From contig JAYWVB010000004.1 in NCBI GenBank assembly GCA_039881045.1, forward strand, positions 1-64,000: a stretch of DNA of 64,000 bases, given 5' to 3'. Shown in pieces: positions 1-10,259 of the stretch (its first letter is position 1; the number at the start of each line of letters is the position of its first letter). The DNA comes from Chaetomium olivaceum. Lineage: Eukaryota; Ascomycota; Sordariomycetes; Sordariales; Chaetomiaceae. A program made the translations under genes and the position numbers. The notes beneath the pieces were generated by a model that saw only the letters and a list, made by a program, of their open reading frames with translations, was not told the DNA's origin and searched no databases.

Positions 1-1080
1 CCGCACCGGCTTGCTCAGCCTGGACGAAGTCACCCAGGACCTCGATGGCCGAATCCTCATCGACAAAAAGGATGTGGTAAAGGTGTGCAACGCCATGCCC
101 GTCAAGCACGAGAGCAATTTTTTTATGACAATGGTCTGTATGAACTGGCTGGTCGCCTTGTGGAAACCCTACCGAGCTGTTCTAACTGGGGCGATTTCCA
201 ACAGGAGCGCATCTTCGACCCTCTGGGTGCGATCAGAACCACGGCGTTCAGGAAAAGTCACGAAAACGACAAGAATGTTGCTATGACGTACATGGTCCTC
301 ACCGACGGCAAAGCCATCCCCCATACCACCGAACAAGCTGTCTGCCGATTCAATAAACGGCGGTTTAGGAGACCTCCGCCGTTCGGTTGAGGACTTGCGA
401 ATTGTGCCGTATGCCTTTTATTGGCCCTAAATCATGGGGAATCAAGAACAGATGCCGTTCTTAGGCACGCATAGCCCATTTTCGACACATGTACCATCGC
501 GAATCCCAAGGATGCTCAGGCTGGCGACGACTGCACCAGATGGTGCCATCACCGCACGCCCGCAGAGCTTGGGTTGATAACGCCCAACAGGCCCTCGTCT
601 CTCCAATCCTGCGGGCCAACTCGCCGTTCCTTATCGTCTACGGCCACCAGGGAGATGGCCCTGGGTATACTTGCAACCTTTACCTCATTCCCAACACCCA
701 TGCAGCCGTCGTCGTGCTCTCCAACGGCATGGTCTAGGTGACGCCACAGACTTGACTGAGTAAGATACTTTCCAGACCATCTCGGGGCTCCAGCCTGAAG
801 TTGACTTTAGCGCTGTGGCAAAACAGGCCCGGGCTGCGGATGATGGTCAACGGATGCGTCAACCAGGCATTGCCGTTGAGACATTACAACCATGGCGTAT
901 TGTGCTATTTGTCAGACAGTTTACGACGAGTGCCTGGACTCTGGAGCGAGGCTTGAATATGTCGTTATGGTCTACTTCTTTCATATGCTTTTCAAGTGAC
1001 GATAAGGGGCGGTGAATTGCATCTGCTGGAACTAAATGGGGTAGACCCGTTGTTCTCCCGCTTCGATTGACAAGGTACTG
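1..1080 (+). pseudogene. Decayed beta-lactamase/penicillin-binding-like gene, 3' part
   Basis: Three forward segments in shifted frames resemble the second half of a fungal serine beta-lactamase-family (class C/transpeptidase-like) protein. About 115-330 gives YDNGLYELAGRLVE followed by an ERIFDPLG element, which matches the family's Y-x-N motif region. About 630-737 gives YGHQGDGPGYTC and then VVVLSN, the usual [KH]-x-G region. Weaker C-terminal similarity (PLRHYNH, then GGELHLLELNG) extends to about 1060. Frame changes near 110 and after 390, plus stops at 736 and later, break the gene, and its 5' end lies outside the window. The nucleophile motif (SxxK) is not in view. Such proteins in fungi are usually esterases or beta-lactam/lactone hydrolases; this copy cannot encode one. 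Confidence 0.55.
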
Positions 1081-1443
1081 GCCCGCGAGGAGGAGAGCGT
1101 ACCGATCTAGCTAGAGATGCATGAGTTTAATAAATTAAGGAGCTCTTTTAGTCTCCTGTGCACCAATATGAGAGAGTGTGTTGGGTCTGAGTTCCAAACC
1201 CCTACACATGGGTAGCTAAGCGAGGCCGCGCCGAGGCATGTCTCGAAGCACAAGGCTGCGGAATCCTGGTAGTTCTACACCGGAATCCATCCTCTGATGC
1301 GACCCCCAAGGCAATACGGGCTAATATTGCATGCGCGAGTGGCGGTTGACAAAGCAGCCCAGCCACGGTTCGCGGCAACCCCTTTGCAAATCCTTCCTGC
1401 ACCCCCACCCCGAAGTTCATTTCCGCAATGAGGCAGCCGAATA
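1081..1443. other. Intergenic, no gene seen
   Basis: Only short overlapping reading frames with no recognisable motif are present. This is the left flank of the hAT insertion. Confidence 0.5.
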
Positions 1444-1473
1444 ACCTCGGACAGCGTTCCGAACAAATCAAAT
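1444..1473. repeat. hAT left end: 8-bp target duplication and 22-bp inverted repeat
   Basis: ACCTCGGA (1444-1451) is followed by an inverted end beginning CAGCGTTCCGAACAAATC (1452-1473). The same 22 bases appear in reverse complement at 10260-10281, followed by AGCTCGGA, which matches the left 8-mer at 7 of 8 positions. An 8-bp duplication and a CAG start are standard for hAT elements. AAATC/GATTT pentamers continue inward to about 1570, forming a subterminal array of the kind that binds hAT transposases. Confidence 0.85.
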
Positions 1474-1620
1474 CAAATCAAATCAGGCCCGAATTTGATT
1501 TGATTTGAGAGCACAGGGTAAAATTTGATTTGAGTTTGAGTTTGATTTGAATACAGTCAAATCTATTCAAATTATTAAAATACAAAGTGACATCCTGCTA
1601 TCCCGATCTCCAGTCAGTCC

Positions 1621-3935
1621 CTAACTACGGTTTGACAGCCAATACTTCAAACAAACGAGCACCTCAACTGTCTGGTCCATCAATCGACACCTCTGTGTCG
1701 ATATGGTTAACTTCGATTGGCTGAATACTCTTTCAACCTCACAAGAAGTGGCGGGTATGGAGAGGATATCGAATGCCATTTTTGCCAGCTTTGGCAACGA
1801 AGTCTGGTGCCGGCGCCACCATTCCAGAGGATCCTCCACAGGTAACAACGGCATAGAAAAGTACTCAAGAAGCTCATCCTTTAGGAGGGGGTCTTCAGGC
1901 TTGTCGTAGAAGTCTTCGTCGATGAGGTAATTAGGCCGAGTCTGGACAGTCTGCCGGGGGGCTGGAGAGCCCTGCTTGTTGTAATCTTCGTCAAAGAACT
2001 TCTTGAAGCCTTGAATTACACGCTGAGCGTGTTCTTCGGAGAGCTGCTTCTCAATCCATCGCTTCTTCAAGCCAGGGTGCAGGATCATCGCTGCCCAGTA
2101 AGCAGGCGAGTCCTCTAGAGTGGCGATGTATTTGTCAATCTTGTAGATGGCAACAGCAAGACTGGCCCTTAACGCACGAAGGTTTTGCCGGTCGGAAAAG
2201 TCAGCTGAATTGTCGTTTCCCGTAGTTTCTGCGTCGTCTGCGCCGTCTACGCCGTCTCTGTATCTCGCAGGCTCACGTCGCTGCCGTTGTGGTCGGTCAG
2301 AGAAGATCTCTGACTGAGTGTTCGGCGGCGCGATCGGCTGTAACGCCGGTAGCTGATGCCAACAAAGATTGAGGTACCAGCGAAGTCAGGGCCGTCCATC
2401 GTAGGATTCGCGATGTCGTCGATGTAAATACTCCGCTGCCGGCGAAAGTGATCGAGTAGGTAGTGCAAAGATGCTGCTACCTCAGCGATTCGAGGAGCCC
2501 TATCCTCAAATCTTTTTGTGAGGCGAAAGACCGGCTCAAGTACGTCAACGGCGATACCGAGGAAAGACCAGTCGTCGTCGCTGAGAAGATATTCTTCAGG
2601 GAGGCGCTTCTTTGGGTCCCTCTCGTTGACCATCCTCCTCTGGAAAATCTCAACGGATCTTTGAGTTGCAACGCCCTCTTTGCAGACTCGAAAAACGAAT
2701 TCCATCTAGTATCATTATCCTGCTTCACCATCAAGCCGCCAAACTCACGAGTGTCCCACAGAACCTGGCCGAATTCGAGAAGCTCCTCTTCTGTAAGCTC
2801 ACCGCGTGTGAGCTGAAGAAACTGCTCCCTTCGTTGTGCGCCTCTTCTAATCCACCCCATCAAGTCGTGAAGCTTCTGAATGGGGCCTGATTGACGCCAA
2901 TGCTCGAGGAAGTCGTTCTCTTCTTGAAGGAATTTGCGCTCTTCTAATCCAGGAGGGAGCTTCTTGATAGCCTCCTTAAACGTACCGTCGAGGAAGCCGG
3001 TCGCGCTCAGGTTTAGTTCGTGATTGACGCAGCGAATTCGTCGTTGGCGGGCAAGGTCGGAGATCGAGTTGTCTTCAGGAAAAAGGGCCTGAAATAGCTC
3101 TCGTACGCGCCGAATCACCCGAATCCGCGTTATCAGCGGTTAGGTAACCGACAGTCTCAGAAAGAGCAAAATCCTCAATTACGCCCTCTAGGACGAGACC
3201 AAGATTTTCACCTCCGTGGCTCCCAAGTATGCGTTTCAACGCCAGAAGGCGAAACTGCAGCTGTTGTGATTGATCGACGAATTGGACGGTGATACCAAGG
3301 AGAGCGTATTGGTTTGGAGAGGTCCAGAGATCAAATGTCAGGTGTTTCTTGTATGGAGACCTCGCAAGCTCGGCTCTCAGGAGCTCTTTCTCAGCCTCGA
3401 ACTCGGCCTTCATCCACGCCCTGACGGTGTCGCCGCTATGAGGCAGGACCTCCTGTAGAAGATCCTTATTCATTAGGCAGAGGAGCTGGCGGAAAAGAGG
3501 GTGTTCGATTCCGGAGAACGGAATATTTGCGCTGGCTAGCCAACTGAGCAACGTATTCCTAAAGAGCTGTCCTGTTGTTTTGGACACAAGTGTTCTCCTC
3601 AGACTCTCTTCTAGAGTCTTCTGACGGCGAGGACTAGGCTCCGAATCGCCAGTTTCACTGCCTCCTCCAGAGCTCCCGATACCGATCAGCAAACCGTGGT
3701 CCTTCTGAAGGTGTAGTTTGACAGTCGTTGTAGCGCCATTGGTAGTGGCATACAGCGAAGTTCTGCCTTTTTGCATACAGGGATCGCAAAGCCAGTACTC
3801 TCCAAGGCTGCTGTCGTCCCTGTCGAGCTTAACGTATCTCTCGCCGTACTCATCCACCTTTGACCACCTCTTTCGCTTCTTGTATAGCCACTTTGTCTTG
3901 GTATAAGGCTTGTTTTGTATCCAAATCTTCGGCAA
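1621..3935 (-). pseudogene. hAT transposase, frameshifted
   Basis: Read on the minus strand from about 3935 to 1621, four overlapping frames together give a hAT transposase. The N-terminal part has a BED-type zinc finger (C-x2-C after EYWLCDPC, then HLQKDH). Next comes LTFDLW with YLTADNAD (first catalytic Asp region). After a frame change near 3100 follow RIRCVNHELNL and DNDTRWNSFF (the family DTRWNS box). After another near 2640, DDDWSFLGIAVDVLEPVF follows. The last segment (from about 2130) has YWAAMILHPG and the C-terminal dimerisation block ATSCEVERVFSQSKL. No in-frame ATG opens the first segment; a stop lies upstream near 4115. The catalytic layout is recognisable but at least three frame breaks make it inactive. 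Confidence 0.85.
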
Positions 3936-4197
3936 CTGACTGACTTCGGTAGGAAGGTTTGCTTCGTCGACAACCTCGAGTTGGTCCTTTACGCTTCTAG
4001 TTCGTCGCAGGGTGGAAAGCGCGTCGCCGCCGGCGTGCGATAAGTTCGTAAACGATCCAGAAGATTGACTAACCGACTGGCTAGGCGTCAGGCGCTCGAC
4101 GCCGACGACGAATCATCAAAGGAGCGGTCGTCGAGGTTGGTCATCCTAATGATGTTGGCGCTGGGTATATGCAAGGTGTTGGCATGAAATCTCAAGT

Positions 4198-4223
4198 CAC
4201 ACACACACACACACACACACACA
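4198..4223. repeat. (CA)13 microsatellite
   Basis: Thirteen uninterrupted CA units. It lies at the junction between the hAT 5' region and the 3' end of the nested LINE. It may be the LINE's simple-repeat 3' tail, read as (TG)n on the LINE strand, or a repeat already in the hAT. Confidence 0.9.
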
Positions 4224-4516
4224 ATTCATTCCGCCGGCGGGCCTAACCCGAAAGGGCAACTATCATGCAATCTACTAATACATATCCTAAAATGGATCCT
4301 GGTCTCATGAAGCCCGTACATCCTCCTTTTCTGGCTTATCTCCTTACAATTTTGCCCTCTCTGCTGCGGATGCTCGTGGGTTAGTAGTACGAATAGTAAG
4401 CTGGCTTGAAGGCTAGTCTCCAAGTGTCCAACGTCCTATCTTCGGCGGCTGAAGCGCGCTTACTCCGTGTGACACGAGATGAAGGGGGGTGTTAGTCGGG
4501 GTTTAGGATGGTGAGG

Positions 4517-7500
4517 TTAGTTTGCTTCATTCTGTTGTTGTTCAGTCCTCAGACGACCTGTGGCAATGGCAAAACGTATCGTCGCCCGCACCGCCCGCAT
4601 GTTGGGGGACCAGTCCTTGTCATCCGAGGGCGACTTTCCTCCCAGGTAGAAGGAGAGGTTCCCCCTGTGGACATCCGTACATTGCAGCATCTCCCTGCGG
4701 TGTTGATCCCATTGCTTGCATCGGAAGAGGAAGTGGTCCACTGTCTCTCTGGCTTGTCCACACGTACACTGATCTGACGGTGCTGCTTTGATACGATGCA
4801 GGTATGTGTTGAGCTTGGCCATGCCTGTTCTAAGCTGAGCAAGCACGCCAGCCTCGCTTCGGGACAGGTGGTCGTATAATAGTTGGGTGTGCTTCCCTGG
4901 TAACGCTATATCGACTCTCTTGGAATGTCTGCCCACTTTGTCAGGTAAGGACGTGGGCGGTGCCCGCTTTGCCCATGCGATACGGAGGGCTGTTGACCGC
5001 ATGGCAGGATCCTGCGTTTGTGGCGTAGCGTCCTGCCGTGTTGCTTCCTTTGCTTTCGCTTTGGCTGTGTTCAGGAGCTCGTTTTTGGTACCCGCTTGGA
5101 TCCAGACGACCGAGATCGTGTTTCCCGCCTTGCGTAAGGCACTTATCGCATCGTACGCCTGACAGAGATATTGTTGTCCTGATTGCTGGTGTGGTCGCTC
5201 CAAGGCCATCACGGCTGCCTTGTTGCTGGTGGCAAGGATGATCTTTCGGTACCTGATATTTCGAATCAACCTCAACGCGTACCCAATAGCCGCAAGCTCG
5301 CCTGAGAACGGGTTTTGCTCCGACCTGGAGCCCAGCGTCACACTAAAGGCTTCGTTCCTTGAGCCATCTCGCATCGGCAGCGGGAGACGGACGACTCCTC
5401 CGATCCCTACCATGTTGTTTCGTGCGGAGCTGCTTACGGCGATCCGGACCGCCCACTCTGTCTCTTTTTGCTGGATGCCCGTTCTGTCAACCGTAGTGCG
5501 GACTCGCCTCTCCCATGGCGCTAATACGACGGGAGCGATGGTTTCGAGGCTGTCCAATGGGACGTCCTTGAGGAGATCTGCTACCTGAAAGAAAGGCGAG
5601 CGGTAGGATCTCCGGAACTTGCGCATCCGGGAAGTGGTGTTGCGGAGTGGATTCGTCTCTGGTAGGGTGTGGATGTCCGTCCACATCTTGATCGCCCTCT
5701 TCCAGAATCGATCTTGAGCTGTGGGGATGTGAGCTTCTGCTTCTGCTACGCGTGTTGCTACCGTGCTGAACGTTCCTATGATCCCTTGCGCCGCGACCCT
5801 CTGCACCCTGTGTATGGCCGGCGCGGTCTTCCAATTGCATTGGTGCATCCAGACGCTGGATGCGTAGTCCACCACTGGCGCGACCATGGCGGTGAACAGC
5901 TGCCGCGCCGTAGCCGGGGACAGACCACTGAGCCGTTTCAGCTCCATCGCCGCGCTGAGCCCCTTGGAGGCCGCTCTTGCGATATGCTCCTTATACCTGA
6001 GCTTGGCATCCATGACCACTCCAAGGATCTTAACGTGGTCTTTCGGCTGAACATCTTGACCCTTGATCGTAAAGGGCTCCGAGTTGGCTTTATAGGCCTT
6101 GCGGGTAAAGTGGATGACGGCTGTCTTGTCTGCTTCAAATGTCGCTCCGCTTCTCTTTTCCCAGTCTAGTGCTTGGTCGATGATTGCTTCGATGCCCTTG
6201 CGTGTGCTTTGTGCCGTCGGTCCTGTGACCCAGGCGGTAAAGTCATCGACAAAGGCTATCGCGCCACCGTTGCTATCGATCTTTCGCTGGACCAGATCCG
6301 CGTTGAAAAAGAGGAACAAGATAGGGGAGAGGGGCGAGCCTTGGGGCAGGCCAGCCTGTGGGAGGTCCCGTCGTTCCGCAGCATGCCCGTTGACCTGGAT
6401 AGAGGCCGTACGGTCAGAACAGAAAGCTTCTGTCCATCGGCACAGCTCTTCCGGGATACCACGTGCCCTCATCCTCTGGACCAGCCGTTCCTTGCAGACT
6501 CCGTTATAGGCTCCCTTGACATCGAAGCTAATGAGGCTGACAATCTTCCGTCCTCTCCAGGCCGTGTAGATCTGCTCCTGTAGAAATACCAGCGCCTGCT
6601 CTGCTGATCGCTGCTTCCGCGCGCCGAAGTGGTTGGTGGGCAGGAGGCCGTAGGTCTCCACGGCGTGGGACAGCCGTTCCGCGATCACCGACTCCAGCAC
6701 TTTGCCCAGCGTTGCTAGGAGGGAGATTGGCCTCCACGCTTTTGCGATGGTGTAGTCCTCTTTGCCCGGTTTCTTGAGCGGGATGATCTTAGCATGTCGC
6801 CACTGGCTGGGAAGGGCCCCGTCCTCCAGCGAGGCACGGAAGAGCGCCAGTACATGGTGCTTGACCACCTGCCAGACTTCCTTCCACACCACTGCCGGCA
6901 AACCGTCCTCCCCTGGTGCCTTCCAGGACTTCGTTGCGAACAGCTGTCGTTCGACTTCCTCCATCGTAAGGATAGGCGTCATGATGGGTGCCCTCTGTGG
7001 TCTTGGACCTTCATCGTCGATCGTATCGGGCAAGGCCGGGAAGAATCTTGTTAGGAGCTCTTCGGCCTGTTCTCTATGATCGGCCGTGGATGTACCATCT
7101 GCTCTAACAAGTTGCGGGATCCTTCCAAACGTGGTATCATCTCCGGATTTTAGATACTTTGCAGCCTTCCAAATGTTGTCGTTGTCCGCAAGGAACTCGG
7201 CCCAGTGCTTCTTCTTCTGCTGCCGGATGGCATCGTGGTACTGTTTTGCTGCACCCTTTGCCAATTCCTCAATCTCGGCTGTGGTCCAACCTGCCCGGCG
7301 TTCCGAGCGAGCGCGGTTCCTCCAGTGCGTGTAGATGTGACGTAGCTGCGTCAGGTCCGTAGTCCACCATCGCTTTGCGTATGGCGATGGCCGAGCTTTG
7401 GGAGTGAGGGAATGAACCACGCCTGAGACAGTGGACATCAGGCGGTCCGTTCTCTGCTGGACTGTCCCCTCCGCTGGGGTGTCCCCTAGTGTATTTGCAA

Positions 7501-8656
7501 TTTTGGCTCTGATGTCTTTCCATGGCGCGTTCTTGAGAAGCAGTCGGTCGTGGTGCGTCGGCACAGGTACCTCAATATCGAAGACTGTTTCAATCGCGCG
7601 GTGATCTGAACCGTGTTCCGTTCTATGGACTCCACATCTGATCACGGCTTCTGCCAGTTCATCCGAGGCCAGGACCAGGTCGATAGTCGAACCGTATCCA
7701 CCTGCTTGCCATGTTATTGTGCCCCTTGGGAGTAGAGTGCTCAGAGTCAGCTCGTTCATGAGGTCGATGATGGGGTCGGCTTCCCCTTGTCTCACGGATG
7801 AGACGTCGTCTCCTCCCCACAGTTGGTCGTGGCAGTTGAAATCACCTGCAACCACTATATCGACTGTCGTTCCTACGCCCCGTTTCGCCTTTGCTACCAC
7901 CCTGCGGAGGTTCTCGCAGGTGTCTTTTAGTGCCTCGCCGTCCCCACACGGTACGTAGACGGACGCGACCAGGACTACGCGCTCCGGGAGCCGTATGACT
8001 GCTGCCGTGATGTCCGGGGAGTCCACTGCCACCTGCTCGGCTTCCACGATTTTGTTCACCCAGAGCATGCTCCGGATAGCCCATCTACCTTCCTTCAACG
8101 TGCACGGGATCATCTTGGTCCATTTGTGATGCTCCATAGGGGTCGTCAGGAGCCGTCCTTGGATCCTCCGCGCCTGGGGTTCCTGAATGGCTATGACGGC
8201 AGCGTCCTGGATTGCCACGTCGTTCATCAAACTATCATGCACCTCCCCTTGCTTTCTGACGTTCAATTGGATGACCCGAAACGTCCTATTCATGACGAGA
8301 TGGATAGAGCTTCCGGCAATTCTTGCTGAACGATTCATGTGGTCCTCCGCACAGAACGCACTTCGGTATACTGCTGAGCACTCGCTGTGACGGTGGCCCT
8401 CACTAGCGCACATTCCACACACTTGAGGGTTCCTGCACTGGAAAGCTTTGTGGCCAATCTGCTGGCAGTTGTAGCATTGGTTCGGCCGCGCCCGACGTTC
8501 GAAGATTCCCGTGTATCCCGATTCGCCTCTCGCGTGGAAGAAGCCCTCGTTAATGAGCCTCTTAGCATCGCCGGCTTTGGTGATATATACCACCATCGAT
8601 CCATACGCTTTCGCAGTGTCCTTCCGGCTCAACCAAGCCAACTTGGCGATCTGCAC
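4517..8656 (-). CDS. LINE ORF2: Gag zinc knuckles, endonuclease, reverse transcriptase, RNase H
   Basis: An uninterrupted frame of about 1379 residues. Residues about 61-93 hold two CCHC knuckles (CYNCQQIGHKAFQC and CGMCASEGHRHSEC) that belong to Gag. A better start for the Pol part is Met122 (about 8293), just before FRVIQLNVRKQ. The endonuclease follows, with IQEP, VVAGDFNCHD and GSDHRAI. The reverse transcriptase has PLKKPGK, WRPISLL, GLPQGSPLSPILF and the catalytic box FVDD (in place of YADD). The RNase H-like region (about 1080-1200) has SGELAAIGYAL. A late Cys/His block (CTCGQARETVDHFLFRC) ends the protein. The frame is open upstream to about 8790 with no ATG, so the CDS start is approximate. 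It supplies target nicking and reverse transcription for the element. Confidence 0.85.
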   Translation of the reverse strand: MQIAKLAWLSRKDTAKAYGSMVVYITKAGDAKRLINEGFFHARGESGYTGIFERRARPNQCYNCQQIGHKAFQCRNPQVCGMCASEGHRHSECSAVYRSAFCAEDHMNRSARIAGSSIHLVMNRTFRVIQLNVRKQGEVHDSLMNDVAIQDAAVIAIQEPQARRIQGRLLTTPMEHHKWTKMIPCTLKEGRWAIRSMLWVNKIVEAEQVAVDSPDITAAVIRLPERVVLVASVYVPCGDGEALKDTCENLRRVVAKAKRGVGTTVDIVVAGDFNCHDQLWGGDDVSSVRQGEADPIIDLMNELTLSTLLPRGTITWQAGGYGSTIDLVLASDELAEAVIRCGVHRTEHGSDHRAIETVFDIEVPVPTHHDRLLLKNAPWKDIRAKIANTLGDTPAEGTVQQRTDRLMSTVSGVVHSLTPKARPSPYAKRWWTTDLTQLRHIYTHWRNRARSERRAGWTTAEIEELAKGAAKQYHDAIRQQKKKHWAEFLADNDNIWKAAKYLKSGDDTTFGRIPQLVRADGTSTADHREQAEELLTRFFPALPDTIDDEGPRPQRAPIMTPILTMEEVERQLFATKSWKAPGEDGLPAVVWKEVWQVVKHHVLALFRASLEDGALPSQWRHAKIIPLKKPGKEDYTIAKAWRPISLLATLGKVLESVIAERLSHAVETYGLLPTNHFGARKQRSAEQALVFLQEQIYTAWRGRKIVSLISFDVKGAYNGVCKERLVQRMRARGIPEELCRWTEAFCSDRTASIQVNGHAAERRDLPQAGLPQGSPLSPILFLFFNADLVQRKIDSNGGAIAFVDDFTAWVTGPTAQSTRKGIEAIIDQALDWEKRSGATFEADKTAVIHFTRKAYKANSEPFTIKGQDVQPKDHVKILGVVMDAKLRYKEHIARAASKGLSAAMELKRLSGLSPATARQLFTAMVAPVVDYASSVWMHQCNWKTAPAIHRVQRVAAQGIIGTFSTVATRVAEAEAHIPTAQDRFWKRAIKMWTDIHTLPETNPLRNTTSRMRKFRRSYRSPFFQVADLLKDVPLDSLETIAPVVLAPWERRVRTTVDRTGIQQKETEWAVRIAVSSSARNNMVGIGGVVRLPLPMRDGSRNEAFSVTLGSRSEQNPFSGELAAIGYALRLIRNIRYRKIILATSNKAAVMALERPHQQSGQQYLCQAYDAISALRKAGNTISVVWIQAGTKNELLNTAKAKAKEATRQDATPQTQDPAMRSTALRIAWAKRAPPTSLPDKVGRHSKRVDIALPGKHTQLLYDHLSRSEAGVLAQLRTGMAKLNTYLHRIKAAPSDQCTCGQARETVDHFLFRCKQWDQHRREMLQCTDVHRGNLSFYLGGKSPSDDKDWSPNMRAVRATIRFAIATGRLRTEQQQNEAN

Positions 8657-9578
8657 GTCGTTCTCTCGGCCCAGGGTTTCCGCCGCTCCGGGGAGTACTT
8701 TGCCTTCAGGGTCGAGAACGGCCGTACGGTTGACGTTGTCAACTTTGACTGGGTACAGCTGGTCACGTAGGACGTGTGCACCGGCGCCTTCTTCGCTTCG
8801 ATGATGTCCTTGATTCTCTTTACTTCCGCTTCGTTCCTGCCAACGATCCTAAGGCGGTTGATGTTTCCTCTGTCTCTGGTAACGGCAAGACAACGCCATT
8901 TGGGTTGGTCTCCCTGCGCCGCATCTCGTTCTCGATGAGTTTGCGAAGAGCCACTGGTGTAGCCTCTTCGATGTGTTCCTCCGGTACCCTGGTCATGTCA
9001 ACCGTGCAGAACGCTGGCTCTGGCGTAGCCGTCCGGCTTGCGGAGGATGCCAGACTAGGACCGCTGGTGGGAGGTGTACATCGGGCGACATCCGCATACG
9101 CCGGCCGAGCCAGAGGGGCTTCCTGAGCCTGGTTCATGGCGTGGAGCTGCAGTCTGGTGTCCTCGAGCTCGCGGCGGGCTTGGGTGAGTTGCTCTCGCGC
9201 TTGCGACAGTTCTTCGGTCAACCGGGCCGTCATTTTGGCCATTTCTTCTACCATGTGATCCCTGAGCTTTTCGAATTGAAGCTGAAATTCCGTTTTGATA
9301 GTGTTCAATTTGTTTTCGAAGTTGCAGTCCGCGGTTTGCTCTTGGCCCTGGATTCCCTCCCTTGCTCTCTCGGCCGCTGTGGCCCGAATTGAGCGGTTTT
9401 TGTGGTTTCTCAACATTCTCTCACTGCTGTTTTCCTCCTCCCAGTCCATATCGTTTTCTTCTTGCATTGATTCCATCGCCCTTGCCGTTTTCACCCTTTT
9501 GCGCTGGGGCCGGCGATATCCCACTCCTACACCCAATTCGCCTTCTACTGTAGTCTGTATGAGCGACACCCAATTCAC
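8657..9578 (-). pseudogene. LINE ORF1 (Gag-like), frameshifted
   Basis: From ATG 9578 the frame encodes a charged, coiled-coil-rich N-terminal region (KLRDHMVEEMAKMTARL, then repeated Gln/Arg/Glu heptads). It ends at 8820 after a stretch that reads poorly. Near 8880 a neighbouring frame gives the better continuation INRLRIVGRNEAEVKRIKD. Near 8790 the frame moves again into the one leading to the CCHC knuckles. Gag therefore appears to have been one protein from 9578 to about 8320 and now carries two frame breaks. A natural ORF1/ORF2 frameshift cannot account for both. Confidence 0.6.
9137..9528 (-). repeat. Inverted-repeat arm 1 (inside LINE ORF1)
   Basis: These 392 bp are the reverse complement of 9711-10102. 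The two arms give the same protein reading over their full length. Arm 1 is the native ORF1 position. Confidence 0.9.
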
Positions 9579-9710
9579 CTTTTACTTACTATATTAATCT
9601 TCTTCACGTCTTTTGAGGCAGCTGGTTGAAGATTCCGTCTTTCCAGATGCCAGGTGCGGCGCGCGGCGCTTCAGACGTCACGACGTCATGAGAGGCGATT
9701 CGGGGTCCCC
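9529..9710. other. Spacer between inverted arms (LINE 5' leader and unknown DNA)
   Basis: 182 bp separate the arms. It holds the first codons of ORF1 (ATG at 9578) and a short leader, then GC-rich sequence of unknown origin. The spacer plus arms can form a long hairpin. Confidence 0.6.
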
Positions 9711-10102
9711 AGGAGTGGGATATCGCCGGCCCCAGCGCAAAAGGGTGAAAACGGCAAGGGCGATGGAATCAATGCAAGAAGAAAACGATATGGACTGGGA
9801 GGAGGAAAACAGCAGTGAGAGAATGTTGAGAAACCACAAAAACCGCTCAATTCGGGCCACAGCGGCCGAGAGAGCAAGGGAGGGAATCCAGGGCCAAGAG
9901 CAAACCGCGGACTGCAACTTCGAAAACAAATTGAACACTATCAAAACGGAATTTCAGCTTCAATTCGAAAAGCTCAGGGATCACATGGTAGAAGAAATGG
10001 CCAAAATGACGGCCCGGTTGACCGAAGAACTGTCGCAAGCGCGAGAGCAACTCACCCAAGCCCGCCGCGAGCTCGAGGACACCAGACTGCAGCTCCACGC
10101 CA
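9711..10102 (+). repeat. Inverted-repeat arm 2 (displaced copy of LINE ORF1 5' part)
   Basis: Carries the ORF1 coding sequence in the forward direction from the GVGYRRPQRK codons to the LQLHA codons. Flanking bases diverge abruptly on both sides, at AGGAGTGG (start) and CTCCACGCCA (end). It is an inverted 5' duplication, not a terminal repeat of either element. Confidence 0.9.
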
Positions 10103-10259
10103 CCTTTTGGCCAGTTGTTGTTCGATAACTAAGTGGGTCTATCTTACTAATAACGTTACTCAAACTCAGTCAAATCAAATCAAATCTATTCAAATCTATT
10201 CAAATATACTGATCAACGAATTTGATTTGATTTGATTTTATTTGAATTTGATTTGAATA

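Larger units (their letters stand above)
4224..10102 (-). mobile_element. Tad/I-type LINE retrotransposon with inverted 5' duplication
   Basis: A non-LTR element reads leftwards: ORF1 (Gag) from 9578, then a long ORF2 with apurinic endonuclease, reverse transcriptase and RNase H, ending at 4517. This domain order, two CCHC knuckles in the Gag part and a built-in RNase H are typical of the Tad1/I group in filamentous fungi. At the 5' side a 392-bp piece of ORF1 is present a second time in opposite orientation (9711-10102). The 3' boundary is placed at the (CA)n tract by position only. No clear target-site duplication was found. ORF2 is open throughout, so the insertion looks young compared with the host hAT. 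Confidence 0.8.

Noticed and set aside
4198..4223. (CA)13 as proof of the LINE 3' end
   Set aside because: The position fits but no target-site duplication was found, so it is used only as an approximate boundary.
4508..9597. Many forward-strand open frames across the LINE
   Set aside because: They are antisense shadows of the long minus-strand ORF2/ORF1; no motifs and no splice structure.
9137..10102. The 392-bp arms as terminal inverted repeats of a DNA transposon
   Set aside because: The arms are coding sequence of LINE ORF1 and lie inside both elements; the hAT ends are elsewhere.
9613..10128. Forward ORF of 171 residues starting before the inverted arm
   Set aside because: Its sequence is the inverted copy of LINE ORF1 with a chance upstream extension; not an independent gene.
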